The notes under the pieces are model-generated. The model worked only from the letters and a program-made list of their open reading frames with translations. It made no database searches and was not told the origin of the DNA. The position numbers and the translations under genes are program-made. Positions 30,511 through 41,909 of a stretch of 64,000 nt of DNA are shown piece after piece. Numbering within the stretch: the first letter of the stretch is position 1; each line of letters opens with the position of its first letter. This stretch comes from Notospermus geniculatus (taxonomy: Eukaryota > Nemertea > Pilidiophora > Heteronemertea > Lineidae), in assembly GCA_002633025.1 (NCBI GenBank), contig NMRB01000671.1:47549-111548 (forward strand). The letters run 5' to 3'.

Positions 30511-31769
30511 TCTCAGATGCGATTCATTAGGTAAATACGATATCTTAATACTTCCTTTGTGGTCCGTACATAATGTACCTGTACATGTTCATGTACCATT
30601 AAATCAGATCAGGAACCATATGACATTTACAATGTCCTTATTGTACTTGACTCGACGACTTGATGGCGCGATGACTCAATTAAATTTCCTGCATGGTGTC
30701 ACGGACTTGTGGGTCTAGACGTCCATGCACATCCTGAGGGGTGAGGGAAACATCGCAAGACCTCACAAGAAAGCCTACTGAACAAGGGCAGAACACTGAA
30801 CAGACAACTCAGAGATCAACGATATGAATTTATTAAAGCTACTCAATTCTTCACACATGTCATACATATCACTGTTCCAGGCAAACAACAGAATCAATAG
30901 TAGGTGGTTCTTAGGGAAATGTATCCAGCACCAGTAATATCATTACAACCAACTTCACTACGATCGGGTGACAGTGACCCTCCGGCACACATTACAAAAT
31001 ACAGCTGCCTTCACTGGTCAGCAGTTGAAGGGCTTCCAAGATTTCAACGAGGAGATAAAATAATTCGTCCTCATCACTGCTCCAGAGAGCAACATCATCA
31101 CAGTACATCGAATCCATAATAATCTAGGCTATAGCAAAGTATTAGCTACAATAGTGACCACAGGCCTAAGTACAAAACATAATAAAAACGGTTAATTACC
31201 TTGCCCTTGACAATGTAAACTGCTACAACACAGAGTACACGGAGCTGCACACTGTATGTACGCCACACGTGGTGTTCGTTTCTGCGAATTGATAGAACAA
31301 AAGGACGGGGTGAATACACGAGAGGGTTTCTAGTTTTCCCAGCGGTCCCCGGAGATGCTCGCAGGACTGACTCCCAAGGGCCGAGCATCCCCTTATATAC
31401 CCAAGGGCCGTCGGGTCACGTGGGACGAGACCCGACCCCCACGAAGTTTCTAAACTGAGGCTGACATTGATTGTTTACTTGAACTAGGCCTACAAAGTTA
31501 TAAAGTACAGAAAAACATGAGTTTTGATGATGATACACAATCAGCCAAGGCCAAGCTTGACGCTTACCTGGGTTTAGTCTCCAAACTGGATTAAAAAGAA
31601 TGGTAAAAATCGTCCAAAAGTGTAAACAGCAGGTTCAAAAAGTACACTTCTCATGCGACCTCGCGAGACGTTATGTTAACTCTAAATTACTATCACATGA
31701 CGGTCATGTGACTATGAAAATCCAACATGGCAGTCGAATTACAATTTATACAAGCCTGGTGGCGCCCGG
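30511..31769. other. Unassigned region with a possible minus-strand promoter
   Basis: No coding motif. On the minus strand a TATA-like GTATATAA (31400-31393) follows GC-rich sequence (31400-31440) and precedes a possible transcribed leader. It could be a relic LTR of gypsy B, but I found no second copy to prove it. Confidence 0.35.
31393..31400 (-). promoter_or_regulatory. TATA-like box on minus strand
   Basis: GTATATAA preceded by CCGACGGCCCTTGG on the minus strand. Isolated evidence; no transcript start or gene linked to it. Confidence 0.3.
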
Positions 31770-32586
31770 GTTCACGAAGTGACGTTGAGATCATGAGACT
31801 GCAGTTAGTTGCTGGGCCGGGAATAGATGTTTGGTTTGGGCAGCGGAAAGAAACTCGATAGCAGGACAAATCCTTACATCCAAACAGAGAAAATCTTTGT
31901 GAATAAAAGAAAAGAAATGGAGAAAAAAATTTCTTCCACCACCCGGGCTCGAACCCATGGTCATAGACAACCATAGCCATAATCACTGAACCCACTACTG
32001 ATAACCCAAATGCGGCCATGGCCTATATTCACCATCAACACTGACCCCAATTACCAACTCATCCATAAGGCATCCCTTTATTTTAGTCCCAAGAAGGCTA
32101 CCTGAACATTCGTGCACTATATGTGTGTACACACATCGTATCTCCATACACGTCGGTTATGCGTGGATCAAACAAAATGGCGACCTGACTCGTCTGCTAT
32201 GGGGCAATTCTGGACTTTTCTGGTTATTTCTCGGTGACGAAGGATTACATACGGTTCAAATAAATAGGGGAGGATATCTTGATACACATCGTTGTGTAAA
32301 GGTGATATATTCATCTGATTTTTTTGCATGCTCTCAGTATTTTGTACACAAAAATGCCGTTTCATGATGATGTATACATTCGTCCATACATCGGCGATTA
32401 TGCCCCAAACAAAAGTGTCGATTTCTCGAAAAAACGCGAGTAATATGTAAATTCTACTATAAGAGACATAACTTGGCGTTACATTACACTTATTAGTGAA
32501 ATTTCGTGCCAATTGGTGCTATATTAAGTGAATAAACCCGTGTGACAAGAAATGATGTGGCACGAAAATAACGTCACTTCGTGAAC
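31770..32586. mobile_element. Inverted-repeat element with GTTCACGAAGTGACGTT ends
   Basis: GTTCACGAAGTGACGTT at 31770 is perfectly inverted at 32570-32586, giving an 817-bp element. It carries a tRNA-like segment at 31937-32009. No target duplication visible. Confidence 0.7.
31937..32009 (-). repeat. tRNA-like segment (SINE head)
   Basis: On the minus strand TAGTGGGTTCAGTGATTATG leads to a B-box GGGTTCGAGCCCGGG. Acceptor strands do not pair convincingly. Confidence 0.5.
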
Positions 32587-33839
32587 AACAATTTGGGTAA
32601 TAAAAAGTCTGAATAAAACATATTTACAACAGAACCAGAATGGTGAAACATTGTCAAAGCAAAGAAATTACTAATACTACTTAATGCCTAGATAACGATA
32701 TCAACCTTCGTTGATACGACCCAATTATAAGCATGCTCCTCAAAGCCTGACACTACACATACAAAATACACTGTGCAATGCACATGCATGCAACTTACTA
32801 CACACGCACGCAAGTTACTGGGGGGGGGGGGGNGGGGGGGGGGGGAGACTCCAAATATACCCAACAGTTCCAATCCGTCTCACTACCCCCCACTAAAAAT
32901 CTGAGCCGTCCTCGGCGAACCATATCAAATTCCCAACTCACTGCAATTCCACGACCACTAAAAACAATGCGTAACCATGGGGTATCAAAACAATACAATG
33001 CAATAATATAATGACAGTACAATTATCATATCACAATACAGTTGAAAAACACCTGAAGTGGTCGGTAATATCACTAATTACAATGATACGGCAGCGTCCA
33101 AACATATCCTAATTGTCCTGAGTTTTAAACAACAACAAAAATTTGTCATAGCCTTCCAACAACTCCATCCATACAAGAAACTCAAGAAGGCACATACAAT
33201 TATGCAAATTCTTACACACATTCGTGGTTATAAACTGTAAAGGTTACCAAAAATATACGATAGAAAAATATACTCTATATAACTTGGCAGTACTGGGCGG
33301 CTCAGCTTGTACTGGCCGGAAAGTCACGCAACGCACTTCTTATTCTACATGTATTTACATTGCCAACCTGGCAAACTATCCAAGTACCAGGACACTCTGA
33401 ACTGGTGACTACACAGCCACACTGTACTTAAAATCAGCCATATAAAATACAATCAAAACTTAATATTCAATCGGCACCATGAAGATAAATGCACCAAATC
33501 TAAAAGAAAACTACTAACCTATAACCTACATACTACTTGCCCATACAAAAGAATCCCGCCCTAATAATATGGCAGAACAAGTTTTAAAATGACTTTAAAA
33601 TCGCGGCCCTAAGCCTATCAACTTGAGACGGTCATCCACTGACCATAAATATTGCAATGGCAGCACCACGGGTGCTTAACGGCAACCTACAAACATATAT
33701 ATAAAATACAATTGAGCAATACAGGATTCACCGGTAACCTAAGCAGGCAGCCAAATATAAAGTTATATAAAACTACAGATACTCTGAGAAGGACTAGATA
33801 ATGACAAACGATTTACAAGGGAAGACTAAGAAGGGCCTA
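32587..33839. other. Unassigned sequence with poly-G run
   Basis: G run at 32820-32845 interrupted by an N at 32833. AT-rich otherwise, with no gene or repeat pair recognised. It might include the missing 3' end of gypsy B. Confidence 0.4.
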
Positions 33840-34606
33840 AAGGGGCTGGAAGGTGAAAAATCAAAAAGTCCAGTTGTGCACCTGTAAGAGGGGATCTGAG
33901 TAATGGTTGGAATGTCCTTAACAAAAATGAATAGAAAAACACTCCAGTGACCCAGGCTTATCCATTTCTGACTTGACCTTATGATGATGAGTTCAGTAGT
34001 TAGGGAATAGGGCTTTATTGACCATCCATGGGGGTGGGCTGCATAATCTTTGCTAGTCATTTCCTTTCAGACTAGGTAAGACCAGGCTAGTGAATCAATG
34101 AATAAAAAGGTGACAATAGCCCCGATTGCCAACACCTCTGGTAACAGGCCACTCATGATAAAATTGACTAACAATTGAATGGACCTGTCCCTTTTCCTAG
34201 GCCTGACCAACATTCTATGAAGTGTTATGTCAGTGTTATGGTGTGCTGATTATGGCAAGAATATTTGGCTCTTCTATCCATGGTTTACACCCAAAGTGGT
34301 GTCTTCTTCAAAGTCCTCTTTTCATTAAAACAAAATATTTTTCTTTTATTTTAGGGTTTTAATCCAAAGATAAGCCCCTGCTTAAAATGCCTACCTATTC
34401 TTGCCAAAATATAACATCATTTTCACTGATTTTTCTGCAGCTGAAAAATCCATTGTTTAATTTAATTAGGTCATAACCATGCAATTATTCCATGTTACCC
34501 AAAAGTGATGTCTCCACCCTATGATGTATCATCCCTGCAAGTTTGAAGTCTGTATGACTTACGGGCACAGAACTGGACTTTTTGATTTTTCACCTTCCAG
34601 CCCCTT
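33840..34606. mobile_element. Inverted-repeat element with AAGGGGCTGGAAGGTGAAAA ends
   Basis: 767 bp. AAGGGGCTGGAAGGTGAAAA plus a further 17 bases are inverted at 34570-34606. TA flanks both ends, so TA-target (Tc1/mariner-like) insertion is possible. It abuts the stop of the zinc-finger ORF at 34613 and has probably cut its 3' part. Confidence 0.78.
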
Positions 34607-34612
34607 TAAAAC

Positions 34613-35728
34613 CTACCGAATGCTGAAACAGAAACATGAATCGTACAAATGAATTCTATCAAAAATTTTCTGTAAGGGTACCTCCATCTGTCGGGGTGGG
34701 ACATCAGATCCTTTAGGTTGTAGAGACACTACAGTCAGTTTATCCGTGAGGGTGTCCACTGCGTCTGTCAATCCTCTCACGGCTTGAATGTTGTCAGCGA
34801 GCAGTTGGTTTTGTGCAGTAACTGAGTTCAACAATGCGAGTAACATCAGGGAAGGGGGCACCTCTGGTGTCGGTACCTGGGACTGTGTACCTTGCAGCGT
34901 AGCGAGGTAACGTTCTACCTCCGCATTAAAGAGGGCCGCCATATCAAACGAGTTGGTTTGGGTGGCTATCGTCGAGCGTCGGGGAAACAAACCTGGCGAT
35001 GATGGTGTGGAGTTTCCAGGGTTTCTTGATGAGACAGGGGTGTTCTCCTGAACAGGGGAGACCACGCAATGAGATTTCGTCGGCCGGTTGGTTTCGGTGG
35101 GCGCGCAGGGGTCGTCTACAACACAGTCGTGCATACCGAAGAATTCCTCCTGCAGAAAATCCTCCGAGGTCCCCGCGGTGGGGCTTGGCTCCAGTGTGGC
35201 CAACAACTCCCTCAAGGGCGAAGGGGTCGGTGGGACGGGACTGGCATCCGGAGTCGGGCGTGTGGGCAACTCTCCCTCCACTGTATCGGCAGTTCTAAAT
35301 CTGGTGAAATCCGTATCTAGCATCAGAGGGTCACGAGGGTTGAACAAGCTATGATTAGGGGCTGACTGAGCTCGAGAGACCGTTTCATTCAGTGCAGCCG
35401 CTACCCCCTGACTTAATCGTTCGTTTAAGGGCTGCATGTAACTTTGAAGTCTATTGGCGGTTAGTGTCTTTCTATTTCCAGTAACTGCCTCGTCCATGGC
35501 CGTTCCTGGCTGGCATCTCCGTACGTGTTTGTGGGCAAAACTGTGCGCCATCATTTTCAGGTTGCACTTGCGGCACAGAAAAGGGGCTTCGTCCGCCGGC
35601 AGGTGTTTAACGAGGACGTGCCTGATAGTTTCACGCTCCCGGCCCACATGTGAGCATTGTAGGCAGCAGAAGAGGTGTGGAATGCCGGCTGCCAAATCCC
35701 TGGCAAAACGGTGGCTCTGGTCTTCCAT
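34613..35728 (-). CDS. Extra ORF of gypsy B with two zinc fingers
   Basis: Begins with ATG at 35728, right after a pyrimidine tract and AG (TTGTCTTTCCAG), a good 3' splice site, so expression from a spliced RNA is plausible. About 371 residues. N-terminal fingers: CX2CX11HX4H (CLQC...H...H, residues about 22-42) and a CX2CX10HX1HX3C (CRKC...HKHVRRC). The middle is rich in Ser, Pro and Thr with acidic patches. Near the C terminus LLALLNSVTAQNQLLADNIQ suggests a coiled coil. No signal peptide or membrane segment, so it is not an env. The end adjoins the transposon at 33840-34606, so the real C terminus may be lost. Function unknown; nucleic-acid binding is inferred. Confidence 0.7.
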   Translation of the reverse strand: MEDQSHRFARDLAAGIPHLFCCLQCSHVGRERETIRHVLVKHLPADEAPFLCRKCNLKMMAHSFAHKHVRRCQPGTAMDEAVTGNRKTLTANRLQSYMQPLNERLSQGVAAALNETVSRAQSAPNHSLFNPRDPLMLDTDFTRFRTADTVEGELPTRPTPDASPVPPTPSPLRELLATLEPSPTAGTSEDFLQEEFFGMHDCVVDDPCAPTETNRPTKSHCVVSPVQENTPVSSRNPGNSTPSSPGLFPRRSTIATQTNSFDMAALFNAEVERYLATLQGTQSQVPTPEVPPSLMLLALLNSVTAQNQLLADNIQAVRGLTDAVDTLTDKLTVVSLQPKGSDVPPRQMEVPLQKIFDRIHLYDSCFCFSIR

Positions 35729-35947
35729 CTGGAAAGACAATAAGAAAAAACGAGATATAGATTGGCTACTAGTACTAGGAGTCGTTATGAAGGTTATTCA
35801 AAAGGCTCTGGGTGCAGAGCGGCTAGTATGGCGTTCTAGGGGCCAAGGGCCTGAAACAAATAAACAAAGGTGTTCGTTAGGGATACTGATGGGTCCCCTC
35901 TGGTGGGTAGTGGCTTCTCACTAGGCTGGCTGAGCTGCAAATAATAG

Positions 35948-36488
35948 CTAAATAAAGTGCAGGTGCAGTTTCTTTAATGCACTGCGGAACCAGGGCGGTC
36001 GTTGGTCCCCCTCGTACGGTTTCAGCTTGTTGTGGTGCACTAATTTAGTTTTTCCACGCTTGTCCATCTGTAGGACGTAGTCGAGGTCGCTGATTTTTTT
36101 AACGACCAGGAAGGGTCCTTCAAACGCCTTCCTTAGTTTGGGCGTGATATCTAATTGTCCAATATCGGTTAAATACCACACGGCATCTCCGACCTGGAAC
36201 CGGTTCAGGACTACTTTTCCATCGTACGACTGCTGATGTCGCTTAGCTGCGACCTTCAAGTTGTCCCGGGTCACTTCATGCGCATGCTGCATGCGCTCAC
36301 GGAGTCTATCTACATATTTTCCGTAGGACGGAATATCGCCGTCACCCGAGTGACGGGATCCATAGCCGAACATGACCTCTGCTGGCAATCTAACCTCACG
36401 CCCCAGCATTAACAAGTTTGGGGTGAGGCCAGTCGACTCTTGAGGCGTAGACCTATACGCGGCGGCCAAACAGCCAAGATGAACGTCC
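35948..36488 (-). CDS. Gypsy B integrase C-terminal part
   Basis: Resumes the integrase frame after the transposon at 36495-37227. The block AAAYRSTPQESTGLTPNLLM is the conserved end of the gypsy integrase core; FQVGDAVWYL and LRKAFEGPFLVVKK form the SH3-like GPY/F domain (here GPF), followed by the VHHNKLKPYEG tail. Stop at 35948. No chromodomain. Confidence 0.88.
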
Positions 36489-36494
36489 CATTCA

Positions 36495-37227
36495 CAGGGC
36501 TTTCAATAGCGTGCGTATGGACGTATTTTACGCACTGAAATCTCAATTTACGCACGAAAGGAATAGCAGTGTTCGTCAAATACGCATTGCCTTGCAATTC
36601 AAAGAAGTCAAATACGCTCTAAAATTATTATATGATCGTCGAAATACGCATCAGCATCCCGCTCCTGGCCGTATTGCTGAAACGCCCAACCCCGGCGGCG
36701 GGAAGATGTTTCCGTCTTAGTATTATAGCCAAATGATAGCGCACAGCCGCCTGACTTTCTGTTGATGATCGCGTTCATCTCTCCACACAATACACTGATC
36801 ACACAATGACTCAGCACCAGGCGGCAACACCGCTGACGTCACCATTCATTTTCGTGACTTTTATCATAGCACGTGGCTTTCTGTCTGTTCTGTATGGCGT
36901 GGCAGCTTACTCTATTTAAATCTGTGAACATTGTTCCCCGGCCTGTCCCTCGCGAGAAGACTCATTGATTTATGATGTAAGGTACCAACAAGCAAGAGAA
37001 AACCAGTGTTTTATTTGAAGTTTTCGATACAAACACAGACAAGTCGTCATGTCAAAAAAGGAAAAAAGATCAGACTATATATAATGGTGAATAAGGCAAT
37101 ACGCATTGACCACAAAATGAGGGAGTCAGGTGATGCATTGGCCTCCAGGGATGGGAGTCATTGACGCATTGGGAAAAAACGGTGGAAGTCAATGACACCC
37201 TGACATCAGAAATTAATGAAAGCCCTG
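36495..37227. mobile_element. CAGGGCTTTCA transposon in gypsy B integrase (6-bp TSD)
   Basis: 733 bp with 11-12 bp ends CAGGGCTTTCA, flanked by CATTCA at 36489-36494 and 37228-37233. Excision of one copy would reconnect the integrase frame. The end is reminiscent of hAT elements, but those make 8-bp duplications, so the superfamily is open. No transposase in it. Confidence 0.88.
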
Positions 37228-37233
37228 CATTCA

Positions 37234-38609
37234 TCTTGCTGCCCTTTTAGGTAGGATTTTATCATCCTCACCAGTGTTTTATTGTACCGCTCACACTGGC
37301 CATTGCATCTAGGGTTTCCTGGGGAGGTACGGGTTTTCCTTATTTCTAGCATGCGGCATAACTCTTTGAAAATAACGCTCTCATAATTCCGCCCCTGGTC
37401 GGAATGGAGGTCTATGGGGCAACCGAAACGAGCAATAACCTCGTTCAGGATTAGCTCAGCGCAGGTGGGAGCCGTCTGGTCAGGTATTGCAAAAATTTCC
37501 GTCCACTTCGTGAAGTGGTCGGTCACCACCAAAATATAGCGATTGCCACGTTTTGACAAGGGGAGTGGTCCTAGCACATCTGTGGCAAGCCGGTCAAGGG
37601 GGCCTCCAACGGGCATCCGGCCTAAGGGAGCGCGAGGGGTTTTTACTGGCGGCTTGATTTGGGCGCAAGTGTCACACCGAGCAACCCAGGTGTCGGCGTC
37701 TTCACGGACACCAAACCAGTAAAATCGCTGCAGCACCCGTTCTCTGGTCTTCCTCTTCCCCAAATGACCAGAGAGGGGACAATTATGTAATTGTCGGAGA
37801 ATCTCATGGCGAAGTTTCCTAGGCACAATGAATTGAGAATAATGGCCAGTGCCGTCTTTCCTTACGAAATCCCGGCAGAGTAGTCCATCCTGAACTGACA
37901 AGGCTGACCAATTATTCCAGTAATGCCTGGAGGCCGGGCTAGAGGCGCAAACAACAGCCCCGAAGGGTCTCTCACCGGACTCGTACCATTTCAGTACTGG
38001 ACCAATGTCGGCATCACTCTGCTGAAGTTTGCGCAGGTCCTGAACACTGTAGGGCAGGGCCCAGCCAGGTTGGGTGGTGGTCTGAGCCTGAGACCTAGTT
38101 GCAGTCCTACGGATAATCCCGTCCTTACCCTGGGCCAGGGTACTATCCATCTCCTCGGACCGCCGCACACATTTGCTGCACGGTCCACATGGCAGTTTAC
38201 TGCCATCGTCAGGGCATGAGCATTCTCTAGGATTAGGGCACCGAGACATACTATCAGCGTTCTGGTGTTTCTTCCCAGGTCGCTGCTCAATAGCAAAATC
38301 ATATGCGGACAAGATTTCGATCCAACGGGCGACTCTGGCTTTGGGGTCCTTCAAACTAAATAGCCACTTCAGAGCCATGTGGTCAGTGCGGATCAGGAAA
38401 CGTCTACCCAGGAGTAGATGTTTGAAATGCTCTGTGAAGTGTTTCACGGCCAGGAGTTCCCTATCAGTCACGCAGTAATTGCGTTGAGCGCGGCTCAGGG
38501 TGGCACTACCGTACGCAATTACTCTCTCCTGTCCGTCCTGAACTTGCGACAATACAGCACCGATGTCAACATCACAAGCATCAGTGTCAAGGATGAATAA
38601 CCCATCCTG
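37234..38609 (-). CDS. pol: Gypsy B RNase H and integrase core
   Basis: RNase H begins right after the foldback element (LFILDTDACD, then TDRELLAV and RTDHMALKWL with the acidic catalytic residues, and NADSMSR). A Cys-rich spacer follows (CPDDGSKLPCGPCSKC). Integrase has the zinc site H..H in LHNCPLSGHLGKRKT and CDTC, then Asp in LATDVLGPLP, Asp in LHSDQGRNYES and Glu in CNGQCERYNKTL, so the DDE set is complete. The open frame extends a little into the insertions at both ends, but those residues do not belong to pol. Confidence 0.92.
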
Positions 38610-38620
38610 CCGTGGGTAGG

Positions 38621-39732
38621 GTGTCTGCTCTATTCGCCTTATCTCAATTCGCCTTCTCTCATTTTGCCTTTTCTCATTTTGCCATTCCACATCTCGCCTT
38701 TTCTCAATTCGCCTTCGCCTAACTTGCCTTTGTATTATTCTGCCTTTGTCCTAACTTGCCTTACTCCCAATTCACCTTTATCTCATCTCGCCTCATCTTA
38801 AATCGCCTTCTCATATTTCGCCTTCGTTCTAATCTGCCTTTGTATTATTTTGCCTTTTCTCTTTTCGCATTTTCTCGATTAGCCTTTGTCCCATTTCACC
38901 TTCTTCCCAATTTGCCTTTTCTCATTTTGCCATTTCCCATCTCGCCTTTACTCAATTTGCCTTCGCTTATCTTGCCTTTGTTTTATTCTGCCTTTGTCTT
39001 GACTGGCCTTTTCTCAATTCACCTTCGTCTCATTCTGCCACATCCTACTTTACCTTCTCATACATATTGTGTCATGCATTTTTGTCGCCTTACCTTCAGA
39101 AAATGAACCTAGGAGACCATTTCTTACGAAACTATAGATGCTCTTGCACTGATATCATTCTCTGTCTGTGAACGCTAAAAATCGGGTAATATTATCAAAT
39201 GTTTTTGTTGAAAACTCACACAGAATAACTCTTTGACAAATGTTTGGGTGTAGAATATTAGTTCAGGTCACGGAATGCAGTTTTTAAGAAAAGGTAAAAT
39301 GAAACAAAGGCAAAATAGGAAAAGGTAAGATGAGACTGAGGCAAGATGGAACAAGGCGAAATAGGAAGGAGGCAAAATAAGAGTAAGGTGAATAAAGACA
39401 AAGGCAAGATGAGAGAAGGCGAATTAGGAAGAAGGCAAATTTAGACAAATGCGAATTGAGACAAGGCAGACTATGACGAGGCGAAAAAAGACAAAGGCAA
39501 ATTAAGATAAAGGCAAAACTAGAAAAGGCCACTTAAGAAAAGGCAAAAAGAAACAGAGGCAAAACAGGAAAAGGCGAGGTAGAAAAAGGCAAATAGAGAC
39601 AAAGGCAAAATAAGATAAGGCGAAGTAGGAGAAGGCGAAATGAGAGAAGGCGAATCGGGAAAAGGCGAAATGTACACTTTTTGAAGGCAAAATGGGAAAA
39701 GGCGAAATGAGATAAGGCGAATAGAGCATGTA
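38621..39732. mobile_element. Foldback element with AATTCGCCTTTTCTC arrays in gypsy B (11-bp TSD)
   Basis: 1112 bp flanked by CCGTGGGTAGG at 38610-38620 and 39733-39743. Arms of about 400 bp are tandem arrays of CGCCTTTTCTCAATT-type words (38635-39060) and their complement AAGGCGAAATGAGA (39285-39727). The centre (39060-39280) is unrelated. Near-terminal word TGCTCTATTCGCCTTATCTC is shared by both ends. It separates RT from RNase H of gypsy B; removing it with one duplication leaves the frame open. Confidence 0.9.
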
Positions 39733-39743
39733 CCGTGGGTAGG

Positions 39744-41419
39744 ACATGACTTCAGGGCCAGTGAGTTTCTCCTTTAATGTCTCAAAAGCCCGCTGGCACT
39801 CATCGGTCCAAACGAAGGGTTGGCCCTTCTTGGTGAGTGAGACCAAGGGGTTTACCAGCGTAGAGAAATTTGGGATGAACTTCCGGTAATAACTACCCAA
39901 ACCTACGATACCGCGAACTTCTCTCACATTCCTGGGCACCGGCCAGTCTATCAACTTCTTCACGTTATCTGGGTTAGGCATGATACCCTCTTTGGAGACT
40001 TTGTGGCCTAGAAAAATGACCTCCGTTCTCAGCAGATGACATTTTGTGGGTTTTAGTTTCAACCCAGCGGCCCGCAGTCTCTCAAGAACAGCTCTCAGGC
40101 GGACGAGATGAGAATCAAAGTCTGAAGAGAAAATGATCACATCATCAAGGTATAAGAGGCAGATTTCATACTGCAAGCCACACATGACCAATTCAATTAG
40201 TCTAGTGAATGTCTGCACTGCACCACAGAGACCAAATGGCATGGTAACATATTCAAATAGGCCCTGTTTTGTTGAAAGCAGTCTTGGGAATATCTGAGGT
40301 TTTCCCAGGCACCTGATTATATGCGGACGTAACATCCATGGTACTAAACAAAGTGGCCCCTGAAAGGCTCTCGATGAGGTCATCACACCTGGGTAGGGGT
40401 GTGGCCGGCACGTTCTGGGTAAGGGCATTGAGTGCCCTGTAGTCCATGCAGTGCCTGACACCACCATCTTTCTTGCGAACTAGGACCACAGGCGAGGCCC
40501 ATGGTGAGGTGGACGGCCTAATGGTGCCTTGGTCCAGAAGTTTTTGAATTTCCTTCTTGTCCTCGCCTGCAAAAGCAAGGGGAACACGCCTGGGGGCTTG
40601 TTTATACGGCTTGGCATTTCCCGTGTCTATCTCATGTTCTATGAGATGCGTGAGCCCCAAATCATTTCCATCCTTGGAAAATATATCGCTAAATTCAATC
40701 AGCAGGGACTTAAGCTTCGTCCTCTCTGCTGTGGAAAGGGTGCCTTTTACCTCTTCAAATGGTGCTCTCATATGTTCCGGCAGCTCAGGTTCCTGACCCA
40801 ACCTGGGAGGCGGTTGCGAGGGCTCTGGGGAGGCCAGAGTGGGACCATACACATTAGTGACCTGCCGCACCTTGCCTTCCTTAGAAAACTGCAACCTTCT
40901 AAAAGCGCCTGCGTCAACATCTTGACTCTCACTCTCTACAGCTATACCAATGGGCCCTTCTGTTGGGTAGGCCCGAGCCAGTACTTGATCTTGTTTGATC
41001 GACTGTGGTATTGCATAAGGGTTCAACACCCTCACTGGTACGGTGGTGTTTTTCCTAGCATCCACCAAGGTCGGAGCAACAGCTACATGGTACCCTTGCA
41101 CCAAATCGGGATTACCTTCCAGGAGAAGACAGGAATCGTTATCACTGCTAGCACTGTCTTCCCTATCAATAAGTCCCTCTATGACCACTTCGCACATCCC
41201 CGGGATTACAAAGTGGTCAGCAGCCCAAACCTTTCGGACCTTCTCCGGCAGTCCAACTTGCAGGAGGGGAATAGTCATTCCCTTCAACACTAGGAGGCTC
41301 TGGGACAGGAGAATATCTGCAGGACCATCCGGGTCACGCTGCAGGATATCGGCCCCAAGTAGAACCTCATCCTCAATGTCCGCTACCAGGACTTGCTTCT
41401 CTAACTTCAGAGGCCCCAA
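39744..41419 (-). pseudogene. pol: Gypsy B reverse transcriptase, one frameshift
   Basis: N-terminal half of 41419-40253 starts in the protease/RT linker (GADILQRDPDG), then fingers and palm: SPWASPVVLVRKKDGGVRHC, CMDYRALN and TMDVTSAYNQV with the first catalytic Asp. A single-base frameshift near 40265 breaks the sequence just before the MPFGL motif. The second frame carries YLDDVIIFSSDF with the catalytic Asp pair (about 40152), FLGHKVSKEGI and the connection domain to PFVWTDECQRAF. It ends at the foldback element. Comparison with gypsy A shows a different lineage: here YLDD is normal. Confidence 0.9.
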
Positions 41420-41429
41420 GTAGGCCTAA

Positions 41430-41909
41430 ACCTCAAAAATAGCCTTCCCATGATAGGTAATGGGATCACCGTCCGCATTAGTTAGGGTGGCTTTCTTGGA
41501 GGGCGCCACTAGCTTGGGCCTCAACTCATCACCAATTTTACAATATGTGCTATATGACATGATCGCCCGTGTCCACTGTGAAGGTAACATCATGTCCCTG
41601 TACAGAACCTTCGAGGTAAATACCAGAGAAGGGTGGCCTTTCTCTGCGGACCGCTATCAGGTCCTCTTCATCATCATCGTTTTTCAGTTCACTCGAGTTG
41701 CCTGCAGTCGCCTCAGTTTGGTCATTATCAATAGGGCCGGTCAGAGAGTCGGGGGCTTTCCCTTGGCCTGTAGGGTCACCCCCTTCTAGTTTGACGGTCC
41801 CATTGGTGGCAGATACTGGGGAGCAGCTGGATTCAGTGGCATGGGTGTGGGGGCGGTCACCGGGTTGGGAACCGGTGGGACCCCAGCGGGCACTGAAGAG
41901 GCCGCACAC
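41430..41909 (-). pseudogene. Gypsy B protease, frameshifted
   Basis: The acidic linker EDLIAVRRERPPFSGIYLEG leads to the active site VDTG at about 41574-41563. A small deletion straight after it shifts the frame to a stop at 41550. In the other frame the sequence goes on (SYSTYCKIGDELRPKL, ITYHGKAIFEV) to a stop near 41430, then reaches the RT-side frame. Two lesions in 150 bp make it inactive. Confidence 0.8.

Noticed and set aside
34613-35728. Envelope gene of an errantivirus-like element
   Set aside because: No signal peptide, furin site or membrane segment; zinc fingers instead.
35454-35924. Plus-strand frame of 156 codons
   Set aside because: Opposite strand of the zinc-finger ORF and its leader; no motif.
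36495-37227. hAT element by its CAGGGCTTT end
   Set aside because: Duplication is 6 bp rather than 8, so the superfamily was left open.
38756-39532. Phe/Leu/Pro-rich frames on both strands looking like membrane proteins
   Set aside because: Translations of CGCCTTTTCTC arrays in the foldback element; no independent support.
40529-41423. Plus-strand frames of up to 254 codons
   Set aside because: Shadows of the gypsy B RT/protease region on the minus strand.
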